DNA from: Bacillota bacterium
GTDB taxonomy: Bacteria; Bacillota; Bacilli; Paenibacillales; NBRC-103111
DNA: 33,866 nucleotides
NCBI GenBank assembly: GCA_023393235.1
Contig: JAEWMH010000149.1
Location: 1 to 33,866 of the forward strand
Direction of reading: 5' to 3'
Shown here: one piece after another, positions 5,108 through 14,772 of the stretch
Layout of the letters: every line of letters begins with the position of its first letter
How positions within the stretch are numbered: the stretch's first letter is position 1
Notes under the pieces: model-generated
Databases searched by the model: none
What the model was told of the DNA's origin: nothing
What the model saw: the letters and a program-made list of their open reading frames with translations, nothing else
Translations under genes and position numbers: made by a program

Positions 5108-7600
5108 ATGCAAAAGCCGAACAAGATGATTGGAATGGAACAAGTGATCCCCGCCCAGGCACGCAAGATGACCCAGGGCCTGAAAGCCCTCTTACTGGAA
5201 AACCGTCTGACGCAGGCCTGGATCATCCGCAAGTGGGCCATATTGCTGGTAGGTGTTGCGTTTCTGTTGGGCCGCGCCACAATTTTGGACAGGCTGTCGC
5301 CCTTTGCCATTGCGTACTTTGCCGTTATTCTGTTTGTCCGGCGGGAGCTGGTGCCTTGGGTGGGCCTGGCGCTGGCCGCAGGGAGCATCTTCTCCCCGGC
5401 TGCCCATCCCGGCTATGTCATTACGGAGCTGCTGGTGTTTGTTCTGATTCAGAAGGGTGTAGAAAAATTCGAACGTTCGGATATTTCCCTGCTGCCCGTT
5501 ATGTCCTTCGCTTCGGTGTTTATGGTTCAGCTCCTCTCCTATGTAATGAATGCTGACCTGTCATGGTACACCCTAATGTTAACCGGGGTGGAAGCGCTGC
5601 TGTCCCTGGTGCTGACGCTGATCTTCATCCAGGCGGTGCCGGTGCTGACCCAGACCCGTAAGAAATCCAACCTGAAGCATGAGGAAATCATCTGCCTGAT
5701 TATCCTGCTGGCTTCGGTTATGACCGGTACGGTGGGGTGGCTGGTAGGCGGGGTTTCCGTGGAGCATGTGTTCTCCCGTTATCTGATCCTGCTCTTCGCC
5801 TTGGTGGGAGGCGCACCCTTAGGCGCGTCCGTCGGGGTGATTACCGGACTGATTCTGAGTCTGGCGGATATGAATGCCATCTACCAGATGAGCCTGTTAG
5901 CATTTGCCGGTCTTTTGGCCGGTCTCTTACGGGAAGGCGGCAAATGGGCGGCAGCTCTCGGTATGCTGTTGGGCTGCTCCATCCTTACGGTATATGTGGG
6001 TGACCAGGCGGCGATCTTAGCCTCCACCTGGGAAACGCTGGTGGCATTGGGATTGTTCCTGCTGACCCCTAAGGAAGCGGTGAAGGTTCTCGCCAAATAT
6101 GTCCCCGGCACTCAAGAGAATATGAAGAGCCATTACGAATATGCCAAACGGGTGCGGGACATTACCGCGGGACGGGTGGAGCAGTTCTCCCAGGTGTTCC
6201 AGCAGCTGTCCAAAAGCTTCCGCCAGTTGACTGAAGAGGGTATGGAACGGAAGAAGGAGGAAGAGGTCAGCCATTTCATGAACGCGGTGGCCAACAAAAG
6301 CTGCATGTCCTGCTGGAAAAAGCAGCAGTGCTGGGACAGGCAGTTCTACGACACCTATAAATTTATGACGGAAATGATGACCGCTGTGGAGAAAAACGAG
6401 CATTTCTCCCGCAAGGATATCCAGCAGGAATGGCGCAAGGCCTGCCAGCGGCCGGATCAGGTGCTGGAGGTGATGAAGCAGCAGTATACCCTGTACCGTC
6501 ATGATCTGCGGTGGAAAAAGCAGATTCTGGAGAGCCGGCAATTGGTGTCGGAGCAGCTGGTTGGTGTATCCCAGGTTATGGAGGACCTGGCCCGGGAGAT
6601 TAAACGGGAAGGACAGGAGCTCTACCTGCAGGAGGAGCAGATCAGGAGCGCACTGGAGGGGCTGGGGCTATCCATTCTGACTATCGATGTGATTAATTTG
6701 GAAGAGGGCAATGTGGAGATTGAGATTGTCCATCAATATACCAAGGGCTTCGACGAATGCCGCAAAATTATTGCGCCGCTGTTATCTGACATTTTGGGTG
6801 AGAATATCGCAGTTAAAAAGGAGGTTTCTTCGGATAAAGGGGACGGCTCCTGTACGGTCACCTTCGGCTCGGCCAAGGAATATGAGGTGGAAACCGGCAT
6901 CGCCGGAGCGGCCAAGGGCGGCGATCTGCTCTCCGGCGACAGCTTCAGCACCGCTGAGCTGGGCAACGGCAAGTTTGTGGTGGCGCTGTCCGACGGCATG
7001 GGCAACGGCGAGCGGGCACGGGCGGAGAGCAGCACCGCGCTTACCATTCTGCAGCAGCTGCTCCAATCAGGCATGGACGAGAAGCTGGCCATTAAGTCCG
7101 TCAACTCGGTGCTCTTGCTCCGTTCGCCGGACGAAATGTATGCCACGGTGGATATGGCGTTAATCGATCTATACAGCGCCGACACCACCTTTATGAAGAT
7201 CGGTTCCACACCCAGCTTTATCAAACGCGGCAATGAGGTGATCCAAATTACCGGCAATAATCTGCCGGTAGGAATCCTGCAGGAGATCGATGTGGATCTG
7301 ATCAGCACCCAGTTGAAACCCGGAGATGTGCTCATTATGATGACGGACGGCATCTATGATGCGCCGGGTTATGCGGTCAACAAGGAGATGTGGATGAAGC
7401 GCATTATCGGAGAAATTAACGCCGAAAGCCCGCAGGATATTGCGGATTGTCTGCTGGAGCGGATCGTGAGGCAGCAGCAGGGGGAGATTTCCGACGATAT
7501 GACGGTTATTGTAGCCCGCATTGAACGCTACCGCCCGGAATGGTCCACCTTCCGCTGGCCCGGCATCAGCCGGATCGAACGCCCCAAAACAGTCAGCTAG
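5108..7600 (+). CDS. spoIIE: Stage II sporulation protein E, membrane-bound PP2C serine phosphatase
   Basis: SpoIIE dephosphorylates SpoIIAA to release sigma-F in the forespore and also acts at the polar septum with FtsZ. From ATG 5108 the protein has 830 residues (B. subtilis 827). Residues from about 40 to 320 are a run of hydrophobic segments fitting the ten-helix membrane domain, then a central coiled regulatory part (about 330-590) with a Cys-rich stretch KSCMSCWKKQQCW, and a PP2C domain. The metal-binding residues are visible: D629 in SDGMGNGERARA, D747 in MTDGIYDA, and D796-D797 in DDMTVIVARI; these numbers are within one of the B. subtilis positions, supporting this start. The start is still uncertain: AAGGTGG at 5087-5093 also suits TTG 5099, and GTG 5090 is in frame. 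A Spo0A-type promoter precedes it and a terminator follows. Confidence 0.95.
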   Translation: MQKPNKMIGMEQVIPAQARKMTQGLKALLLENRLTQAWIIRKWAILLVGVAFLLGRATILDRLSPFAIAYFAVILFVRRELVPWVGLALAAGSIFSPAAHPGYVITELLVFVLIQKGVEKFERSDISLLPVMSFASVFMVQLLSYVMNADLSWYTLMLTGVEALLSLVLTLIFIQAVPVLTQTRKKSNLKHEEIICLIILLASVMTGTVGWLVGGVSVEHVFSRYLILLFALVGGAPLGASVGVITGLILSLADMNAIYQMSLLAFAGLLAGLLREGGKWAAALGMLLGCSILTVYVGDQAAILASTWETLVALGLFLLTPKEAVKVLAKYVPGTQENMKSHYEYAKRVRDITAGRVEQFSQVFQQLSKSFRQLTEEGMERKKEEEVSHFMNAVANKSCMSCWKKQQCWDRQFYDTYKFMTEMMTAVEKNEHFSRKDIQQEWRKACQRPDQVLEVMKQQYTLYRHDLRWKKQILESRQLVSEQLVGVSQVMEDLAREIKREGQELYLQEEQIRSALEGLGLSILTIDVINLEEGNVEIEIVHQYTKGFDECRKIIAPLLSDILGENIAVKKEVSSDKGDGSCTVTFGSAKEYEVETGIAGAAKGGDLLSGDSFSTAELGNGKFVVALSDGMGNGERARAESSTALTILQQLLQSGMDEKLAIKSVNSVLLLRSPDEMYATVDMALIDLYSADTTFMKIGSTPSFIKRGNEVIQITGNNLPVGILQEIDVDLISTQLKPGDVLIMMTDGIYDAPGYAVNKEMWMKRIIGEINAESPQDIADCLLERIVRQQQGEISDDMTVIVARIERYRPEWSTFRWPGISRIERPKTVS

Positions 7601-7645
7601 GAACCTTCTGTCCGTATTCCTTTACCCGAATAACGCTGTTTCTCT

Positions 7646-7680
7646 AAAGCAGGGCCCGGCTTGCCCGGACCCTGCTTTTT
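7646..7680 (+). terminator. Intrinsic terminator after spoIIE
   Basis: AGCAGGGCCCGG at 7648-7659 pairs with CCGGACCCTGCT at 7665-7676 with one C-A mismatch and a 5-base loop, followed by five T. Confidence 0.85.
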
Positions 7681-7702
7681 GCCGGCTGCAGCGGGCCTCA
7701 CA

Positions 7703-7733
7703 TTGCCGCAAGCTCCCGATTTTTTTGCGGCAA
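7703..7733. repeat. Perfect 8-base inverted repeat upstream of the yabS promoter
   Basis: TTGCCGCA at 7703-7710 and TGCGGCAA at 7726-7733 are perfect inverted copies 15 bases apart, ending 14 bases before the -35 of the forespore-type promoter. It could be a weak hairpin (the gap is T-rich) or a binding site; the role is unknown. Confidence 0.45.
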
Positions 7734-7747
7734 CTCCGTTCCTCCCT

Positions 7748-7777
7748 GTCTAAACACTCTATTAACCGGACATACTA
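7748..7777 (+). promoter_or_regulatory. Forespore (sigma-F/sigma-G type) promoter of yabS-yabT
   Basis: GTCTA at 7748-7752 and GGACATACTA at 7768-7777 are exactly 15 bases apart. They match sigma-F consensus GYWTA-N15-GGHAANAHTR at 4 of 5 and 9 of 10 positions. The same -10, CATACTA at 7771-7777, is a full match to the sigma-G -10 CATNHTA with GTCTA 18 bases upstream. The two factors have overlapping specificity; sigma-A elements are absent. Confidence 0.65.
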
Positions 7778-7822
7778 GAGACATAGAGTTCAAGCAAGCA
7801 CAGGAAACGGAGGATGGTAAAC

Positions 7823-8545
7823 ATGAAGCAGATTATCCTGATTACCGACGGCTGCTCCAATGTGGGAGTGGACCCGGTTATTGCCGCCGCTCAAGCGCGG
7901 CAGGAGGGGATTGTAGTCCATGTGGTGGGGGTCATCGATCAAGGGGAGATCGGCGAATTGGGAGCGTCCGAAATCGCGGAAATTGCCAAGGCGGGCGGCG
8001 GTATGAGCCGGATTGTGCCCTCTGCCCAGCTTTCGGGCACGGTGCAGATGATGACCCGCAAGACCGTAGCGGGCACGATTCAGCAGGTCGTGGAGCAGGA
8101 GCTCCGCCATATTCTGGGGGGCAGCGGCAGTCTGACGGAGCTGGCTCCCGAGAGACGCGGGCTGGTGGTGCAGGCGGTGGAGGATATGACCGACCGGCTG
8201 GGGCTGGAGGTGGTGCTTCTGGTGGATGCCAGCGCCAGCATGAAGCCGAAGCTTCTGGCGGTTCAGGAGACGGCCCATGATCTGATGGCCAGCCTCAAGG
8301 CACGCGGCGGGGAAAGCCGGTTGGCCGTATTCCGGTTCCCCGGTTTGCAGGGCCAGGAATGCCAAATGGAGCTGGGATTCACTTCCGACCTTGCAAAAGC
8401 GCGGAACTTGTTCTATAAAATAAACATGAGAGGCACTACCCCAACCGGCCCGGCACTTCTGGAAACTATCCGCTATATGGCGGGTAAACCTGTGCTGCCG
8501 CCGGTGGAGGACAAGGACGGATGTTTAAGTGAGTATGTCGTCTAA
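7823..8545 (+). CDS. yabS: von Willebrand factor A-domain protein YabS
   Basis: The 240-residue protein opens with MKQIILITDGCSNVGVDP, the start of a VWA-like fold, and has a full MIDAS metal motif DASAS at residues 135-139 inside EVVLLVDASASMKPK, with the distal threonine in RGTTPTGPAL near residue 214. VWA domains bind ligands through a metal; the partner is unknown. The ATG at 7823 is preferred over ATG 7814 because GGAGG at 7809-7813 would touch the earlier one but is 9 bases from this one. It precedes a kinase gene that overlaps it by 17 bases, as in B. subtilis yabS-yabT. Expression is likely forespore-specific from the promoter at 7748. Confidence 0.88.
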   Translation: MKQIILITDGCSNVGVDPVIAAAQARQEGIVVHVVGVIDQGEIGELGASEIAEIAKAGGGMSRIVPSAQLSGTVQMMTRKTVAGTIQQVVEQELRHILGGSGSLTELAPERRGLVVQAVEDMTDRLGLEVVLLVDASASMKPKLLAVQETAHDLMASLKARGGESRLAVFRFPGLQGQECQMELGFTSDLAKARNLFYKINMRGTTPTGPALLETIRYMAGKPVLPPVEDKDGCLSEYVV

Positions 8546-9440
8546 CCCTGTCTTCCCCTTGGGGAAGCGGATTACCGGCAGGTGGAACAAAATTGAATAT
8601 ACGGTGGAGCGCGGGCTGGGCGAAGGCGCCAACGGCAAGGTGTATCTGGTCCGGAGAGGACAGGAGCGGCTGGCTATGAAGGTGGGCTCCGACACGCTGG
8701 ACCTGCAATCTGAGGTCAACACCCTGAAGATCCTCTCCGGTATGGAGGGCTCCTTCCGCCGCTTTCTGGTAGATGTGGATGATGCTGAGGAGCAGGGACA
8801 GCCCATTCCCTTCTACGTGATGCGCTTCGTGGAGGGGCAGCAGCTGCAGAAGTATCTGTCCCTTAAGGGGGCGGCCTGGTTTCCTCTGATTGGCCTGCGG
8901 CTGTTGGAGAAGCTGGCGGAGCTGCACCGTACAGGCTATATCTTCGGGGACCTGAAGAAGGAGAATGTGCTGGTCTCCGGATATGGTACGGTGGAGCTGG
9001 TGGACTTTGGCGGGGTCACTCCTATAGGCAAGGCGGTAAAGCAGTTTACCGAAATGTATGACCGCTGCTATTGGAATGCGGGGGATCGTTCGGCTGATGC
9101 TGCTTATGATCTGTTTTCCTTTGCCGTTCTTTGCATCCATGTCTGCGGAGGTCCCAAGGAGGCCTTTTCCCGGGAAATATTGCCCCAGAACCGCAGCGTC
9201 GAAGAGCTGTTGAGCCAAGCCGCAGCTGACCCAGGCTGTGCGGAATTTCTCCCTTTTTTGAAAAAGGCTCTGCGGGGCAGCTACTCCGGCTCCGGAGAGG
9301 CTCTGGAGGAGTGGCGCAGGCTGGTACGCAACCGGAAAGGCACACAGGCTGCCGTCAGGCCTGCTAAAGACACATGGATCAAGGTGGGCTTTGCCGCCTC
9401 TTTGTTGCTTTTTGCCGCGACGGTTTGGTATTATTGGTAA
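8529..9440 (+). CDS. yabT: Hanks-type serine/threonine protein kinase YabT, tail-anchored
   Basis: The 303-residue protein is a kinase followed by a C-terminal membrane anchor. Visible kinase elements are the glycine loop RGLGEGANGKVYLV (28-41), the ATP lysine K51 in AMKVG, the catalytic D141 in FGDLKKENV (the usual HRD is replaced by FGD), and the DFG at 159-161. Residues about 282-303 (KVGFAASLLLFAATVWYYW) are hydrophobic and end the protein, so there is no outer sensor domain. B. subtilis YabT is the same type: a sporulation kinase at the septum that phosphorylates RecA and other DNA-binding proteins. The GTG at 8529 is within the end of yabS; ATG 8535 is an alternative. Both genes probably use the forespore promoter. 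Confidence 0.9.
   Translation: MSMSSNPVFPLGKRITGRWNKIEYTVERGLGEGANGKVYLVRRGQERLAMKVGSDTLDLQSEVNTLKILSGMEGSFRRFLVDVDDAEEQGQPIPFYVMRFVEGQQLQKYLSLKGAAWFPLIGLRLLEKLAELHRTGYIFGDLKKENVLVSGYGTVELVDFGGVTPIGKAVKQFTEMYDRCYWNAGDRSADAAYDLFSFAVLCIHVCGGPKEAFSREILPQNRSVEELLSQAAADPGCAEFLPFLKKALRGSYSGSGEALEEWRRLVRNRKGTQAAVRPAKDTWIKVGFAASLLLFAATVWYYW
9405..9434 (+). promoter_or_regulatory. Possible housekeeping promoter for tilS inside the end of yabT
   Basis: TTGCTT at 9405-9410, 18 bases, then TATTAT at 9429-9434 (5 of 6). tilS is essential while the two genes before it are sporulation genes, so a vegetative promoter is expected about here. The -35 is weak. Confidence 0.4.
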
Positions 9441-9505
9441 GCACCGCTCATTTGAGCGGAGGCAAGGCGAACTTCTTTCTTTTTAGAGCGAAAGGATCCT
9501 TCTCC

Positions 9506-10924
9506 ATGGATGTAACAGGCGAGTTACGGCGGACCATTGCAACATATAAGCTCTTCGAGCCGGGAGACCGGATCGTGGTGGCAGCCTCGGGGGGACCCGA
9601 CTCCACTGCGCTTCTGCATCTCCTTTTTTTGCTTTCCGCCGAGGCCGGGTGGCAGCTTGCAGTGGCCCATGCCAATCATGGCTTCCGGCCGTCCGAATCC
9701 GCTTATGAAGCGGAGTTTGTCCGGCGGCAGGCAGAGAAGCGGGGACTTCCTTTTTATTACCGGGAGCTGGATGTGCCTGGATATCTCAAGCGGGAGGGGG
9801 GCAATTCGCAGGATGCGGCACGCCGGCTGCGGTATGAATTTTTATTGGAAACGGCAGATGCGTGGCACGCCTCGAAAATTGCACTGGCCCACCACGCCGA
9901 TGACCAGGCTGAGACCGTCCTGATGCGCATTCTAAGGGGAACAGGCATCTCCGGCTTAGGCGGGATGTCCTTTATTCAGGAACGGGATGGCGTGAAACTG
10001 GTGCGCCCGCTTCTGCGTATGGATAAGAACCTCATCTTAAGAGAGCTGGAACGGCTGCAGGAGGAATATGTAACGGACTCCAGCAATGCCAAGGCCAAGT
10101 ACACCCGCAACCGCATCCGGCTGGAAACACTGCCGCTGCTTGCCGGGTATAATCCCTCTGTGGTGCAGGCTCTGAACCGGCTGTCCGAGGTGGCTGCGGC
10201 AGACGATGATTTTCTGGAAGGGGAAGCGGGGAAAAAGGTAGCCGAGATGGCCCGTAAAGGTCCGGGGGAAGTACGTTTTTCCGGGACGGCCTTCGCCGGT
10301 CTCCATGTTGCTTTACAAAGGCGTTTCATTAAACTAATATTAAATTATCTCTTTGGTACCACGGAAAATCTTGATTTCGCGGCGGTGGAGCAAATCCGTT
10401 CGGGACTTCTGGAAGACGGGGCTCCCAACCGGCGCATGAGTGTTTCCGGCAGGGTCTATCTGGACCGGGAATACGATACTGTACGCTTGGGAACCGGACC
10501 GGCTTCTGCAGCCCCGCGGGACTATGTTTATCCGCTGGAAGCGGTGTCCGGACAGATCGCTTTGGCGGAATCGGGAGGACGGCTGGAAATTGCCCTCGCA
10601 CCGGCTGGGGACGAGGCGGCAGAGACGGCTTGCTCCTGTGAAGCCCGGTTTGATGCGGAGGAGCTGGTTTTTCCCCTGCAGCTCCGCAACCGCAGACCGG
10701 GGGACCGAATGCAGGTCGATGGTTTAAACGGCTCCAAAAAAGTTAAAGATATCTTCATTGATGACAAGGTGCCCCGTTTCCGCCGCGAACACACGCCGGT
10801 GGTGACGGACGCCGGCGGCGCCATTCTTTGGATACCGGGAATCCGCCGCGCCGGGACTGCCAAGGTGACGGAGAAAACCAAACAAATTCTCCGCATCCGC
10901 TACAGTCCGCCCCCGGATGGGTAA
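9506..10924 (+). CDS. tilS: tRNA(Ile)-lysidine synthase TilS
   Basis: TilS adds lysine to C34 of the CAT-anticodon isoleucine tRNA so that it reads AUA. From ATG 9506 the protein has 472 residues, the same as B. subtilis TilS. The PP-loop ATPase motif SGGPDS is at 28-33 in VVAASGGPDSTALLHLL, followed by HANHGFR, the AHHADDQAETVLMRI signature and RGTGISGLGGM, with the C-terminal TilS domain holding LRNRRPGDRM and KKVKDIFID. An AAAGGAT ribosome site about 9 bases upstream supports the start. A small hairpin CCGCTCA-TT-TGAGCGG (9444-9459) lies between yabT and tilS. In B. subtilis tilS-hprT-ftsH are neighbours in the same order. Confidence 0.96.
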   Translation: MDVTGELRRTIATYKLFEPGDRIVVAASGGPDSTALLHLLFLLSAEAGWQLAVAHANHGFRPSESAYEAEFVRRQAEKRGLPFYYRELDVPGYLKREGGNSQDAARRLRYEFLLETADAWHASKIALAHHADDQAETVLMRILRGTGISGLGGMSFIQERDGVKLVRPLLRMDKNLILRELERLQEEYVTDSSNAKAKYTRNRIRLETLPLLAGYNPSVVQALNRLSEVAAADDDFLEGEAGKKVAEMARKGPGEVRFSGTAFAGLHVALQRRFIKLILNYLFGTTENLDFAAVEQIRSGLLEDGAPNRRMSVSGRVYLDREYDTVRLGTGPASAAPRDYVYPLEAVSGQIALAESGGRLEIALAPAGDEAAETACSCEARFDAEELVFPLQLRNRRPGDRMQVDGLNGSKKVKDIFIDDKVPRFRREHTPVVTDAGGAILWIPGIRRAGTAKVTEKTKQILRIRYSPPPDG

Positions 10925-10963
10925 AAGCAATTTAAATGCATGGTTTGCAGCTTTTTTTGCAGC

Positions 10964-11020
10964 TGGCACTCCTCCTCATAAGGAGTGTGGATCGAAACAT
11001 AGTATAACGTAGGAGGGCCA
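10964..11020 (+). promoter_or_regulatory. Leader with two mutually exclusive hairpins at the hpt ribosome site
   Basis: CACTCCT (10967-10973) pairs perfectly with AGGAGTG (10981-10987). Alternatively TGGC (10964-10967) plus CCTCCT (10971-10976), with a 3-base bulge, pair with AGGAGGGCCA at 11011-11020, which is the hpt ribosome site. The first pairing frees the site and the second covers it. A regulatory role is inference. Confidence 0.4.
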
Positions 11021-11023
11021 ACT

Positions 11024-11563
11024 TTGCGCAACGACATTGAAGAAGTATTGTACACCGAGGAAGAGATCCAAGCGAAGGTAAAAGAGCTGGGGGACATCAT
11101 CAGCAAGGAATATGAAGGACGGAACCCGCTTTTGGTTTGTGTGCTGAAGGGTGCTTTCATCTTTATGGCGGATTTATTCAAGAATATCACCATCCATTCC
11201 GAAGTGGATTTTATGGCGGTTTCCAGCTATGGCGCCTCCACCAAGTCCTCCGGCGTGGTCAAGATCATTAAGGACCTGGATGTGCCGGTGGAAGGCCGGA
11301 ACGTGGTCATCGTCGAGGATATTATCGACAGCGGCCTGACCTTGTCCTATCTGATTGACGTGCTGGAGCGCCGCAATGCCAACTCCATCTCCGTCGTCGC
11401 TTTGTTCGACAAGCCGGGACGCCGTACGGTGGACCTGGAGCCGGACTGGAAAGGCTTCACCATCCCCGATGCGTTTGTGGTGGGATACGGGCTGGATTAT
11501 GCGGAGAAATACCGCAATCTTCCCTTTGTCGGTGTTCTTAAGCCTGAGATTTACACGACCTGA
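11024..11563 (+). CDS. hpt: Hypoxanthine phosphoribosyltransferase
   Basis: The 179-residue enzyme converts hypoxanthine (and usually guanine) with PRPP to IMP or GMP in purine salvage. The PRPP-binding motif is VVIVEDIIDSGLTLSYL with EDIIDSG at 98-104; LVCVLKGAFIFMADL carries the early phosphate-binding loop, and DFMAVSSYGASTKSSG the flexible active-site loop; the C-terminal VVGYGLDYAEKYRNLP is the base-binding region. The start is TTG 11024, set by AGGAGGG at 11011-11017 about 6 bases upstream. In B. subtilis HprT also interacts with TilS in controlling ftsH, the next gene. The leader hairpins described separately may affect translation. Confidence 0.95.
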   Translation: MRNDIEEVLYTEEEIQAKVKELGDIISKEYEGRNPLLVCVLKGAFIFMADLFKNITIHSEVDFMAVSSYGASTKSSGVVKIIKDLDVPVEGRNVVIVEDIIDSGLTLSYLIDVLERRNANSISVVALFDKPGRRTVDLEPDWKGFTIPDAFVVGYGLDYAEKYRNLPFVGVLKPEIYTT

Positions 11564-11639
11564 TGCATCCTCCCGGACCTGCCCTTAAGATCACATAATC
11601 CTTGCCGTTAAATGGCAGCAGGGTGCTGTTTGGGTTCGG

Positions 11640-11669
11640 TTGTGATAGAAAGTCTTGCTGTGGTAAAAT
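11640..11669 (+). promoter_or_regulatory. Candidate extended -10 promoter for ftsH
   Basis: TAAAAT at 11664-11669 (5 of 6) is preceded by the extended -10 dinucleotide TG at 11661-11662; TTGTGA at 11640-11645 lies 18 bases upstream (4 of 6). It is placed 34 bases before the ftsH start, in the 139-base gap after hpt. Confidence 0.55.
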
Positions 11670-11702
11670 AAAACAAGTGTGCCGCATGAGAGGAGGTAGG
11701 GG

Positions 11703-13679
<1,977 letters not shown>

Positions 13680-13705
13680 ACCTTCTACAGCATGTTATTG
13701 TTCCG

Positions 13706-13732
13706 CGGCAGCCTTTCTAGGCTGCCGTTTTT
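13706..13732 (+). terminator. Intrinsic terminator after ftsH
   Basis: CGGCAGCC at 13706-13713 and GGCTGCCG at 13720-13727 form a perfect 8-pair stem with a 6-base loop, followed by five T. It separates ftsH from the WYL gene. Confidence 0.92.
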
Positions 13733-13769
13733 GCATTTCTTGCAATTGTACAAGGAAAGGATTATGGGT

Positions 13770-14717
13770 ATGAAAATTGATCGGTTGTTAGCCATAACAG
13801 TCTTATTGCTCAATCGTCAACGGATTAGCGCCAAAGAGCTGGCGGATCGGTTTGAGGTATCGGTGAAGACGATTTACCGTGATATTGACGCATTAGGCCA
13901 AGCGGGCATACCCGTCGTGGCCCATAAGGGGGCTTCCGGCGGATTTGAGATCATGGAGGAATACACCATAAGTCGTCTACTCCTTTCCATAAAGGAAATG
14001 GCAGCTATTCTTGCAGCAATCAAGGGAGCTGCCTCCGCATTGGACGACGGGCTGCTGGAGCATCTTTTTGAGAAGATGGAGGCCTTAATCGGCAAAAAGG
14101 AGCAGAGTCCAAGCAGCTATGTGAAAGCGGGGGTGGTTTTTGACTTTAGTCCTTGGGAACAGAGCAGCGCGGCCCGGGAAAAGGTACACACCATCAAACA
14201 AGCTATTGAGCGGTCCTTGCCCATGAGGATCTCCTATTCCAACCGGGCGGGTGCTGGAAGTGAAAGAATCATTGAGCCGTATAAACTCATATTGAAGGGT
14301 CAATTATGGTATGTGCAGGCTTTTTGTACGTTAAAAAACGAATTTCGGGTATTCCGTCTTTCCCGAATGACCAGTTATCATATATTGGATTTCCCGTTTG
14401 TCCCCCGTAAGCCTCCGCAGTTGGACAAGTATGCCTGGGATTCTGAATGGTCTAATGAGAACGAACAGGAGCTGCTGCTTACCTTTTACCCCATAGTCCG
14501 AAGCAGGATAGAGGATACATACCCTCCCGGTTATATAGCTATTCTCGATGATGGTTCGATCCAGGTGAAAGGAAGGTTTATTGTAGACGAATGGTTTTAC
14601 GGGAACCTTCTCAGCTATGGCGGTGCGGTTAAGGTGGAGGAGCCGGCAGACGTGGCGCTGGAGCTTAAACGCAGAGCGCAACAAATTGTAGAGCAGTATT
14701 CCAATGTGGACATATAG
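13770..14717 (+). CDS. WYL-domain transcriptional regulator (YafY/DeoR-like HTH)
   Basis: The 315-residue protein begins MKIDRLLAITVLLLNRQRIS, then the recognition helix region RFEVSVKTIYRDIDALGQAG of the HTH_11/DeoR-like winged helix (residues 1-60). A WYL domain lies at about 140-210 (ISYSNRAGAGSERIIEPYKL, then GQLWYVQAFC), and a WCX-type C-terminal domain ends it. WYL domains bind ligands or nucleic acid and tune repressor activity; the ligand here is unknown. ATG 13770 is preferred over ATG 13764 because AAGGAAAGG ends at 13760, 9 bases upstream. It sits between the ftsH terminator and a GyrI-like gene, a pairing seen in other genomes, and is absent from this place in B. subtilis. Its stop codon lies inside a perfect dyad. 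Confidence 0.88.
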   Translation: MKIDRLLAITVLLLNRQRISAKELADRFEVSVKTIYRDIDALGQAGIPVVAHKGASGGFEIMEEYTISRLLLSIKEMAAILAAIKGAASALDDGLLEHLFEKMEALIGKKEQSPSSYVKAGVVFDFSPWEQSSAAREKVHTIKQAIERSLPMRISYSNRAGAGSERIIEPYKLILKGQLWYVQAFCTLKNEFRVFRLSRMTSYHILDFPFVPRKPPQLDKYAWDSEWSNENEQELLLTFYPIVRSRIEDTYPPGYIAILDDGSIQVKGRFIVDEWFYGNLLSYGGAVKVEEPADVALELKRRAQQIVEQYSNVDI

Positions 14718-14730
14718 GTGTCCACATTTT
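14703..14730. terminator. Perfect 10-base dyad around the WYL stop codon: terminator or operator
   Basis: AATGTGGACA at 14703-14712 and TGTCCACATT at 14719-14728 pair perfectly around a 6-base loop that contains the TAG stop, followed by TTTTCCTT. That fits a weak terminator. A TATAAT at 14736-14741 directly downstream also makes it a possible operator for the neighbouring WYL regulator. Confidence 0.6.
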
Positions 14731-14772
14731 CCTTATATAATCAGGCTCATATCCGAAGAAAGAAGGTGCTGC

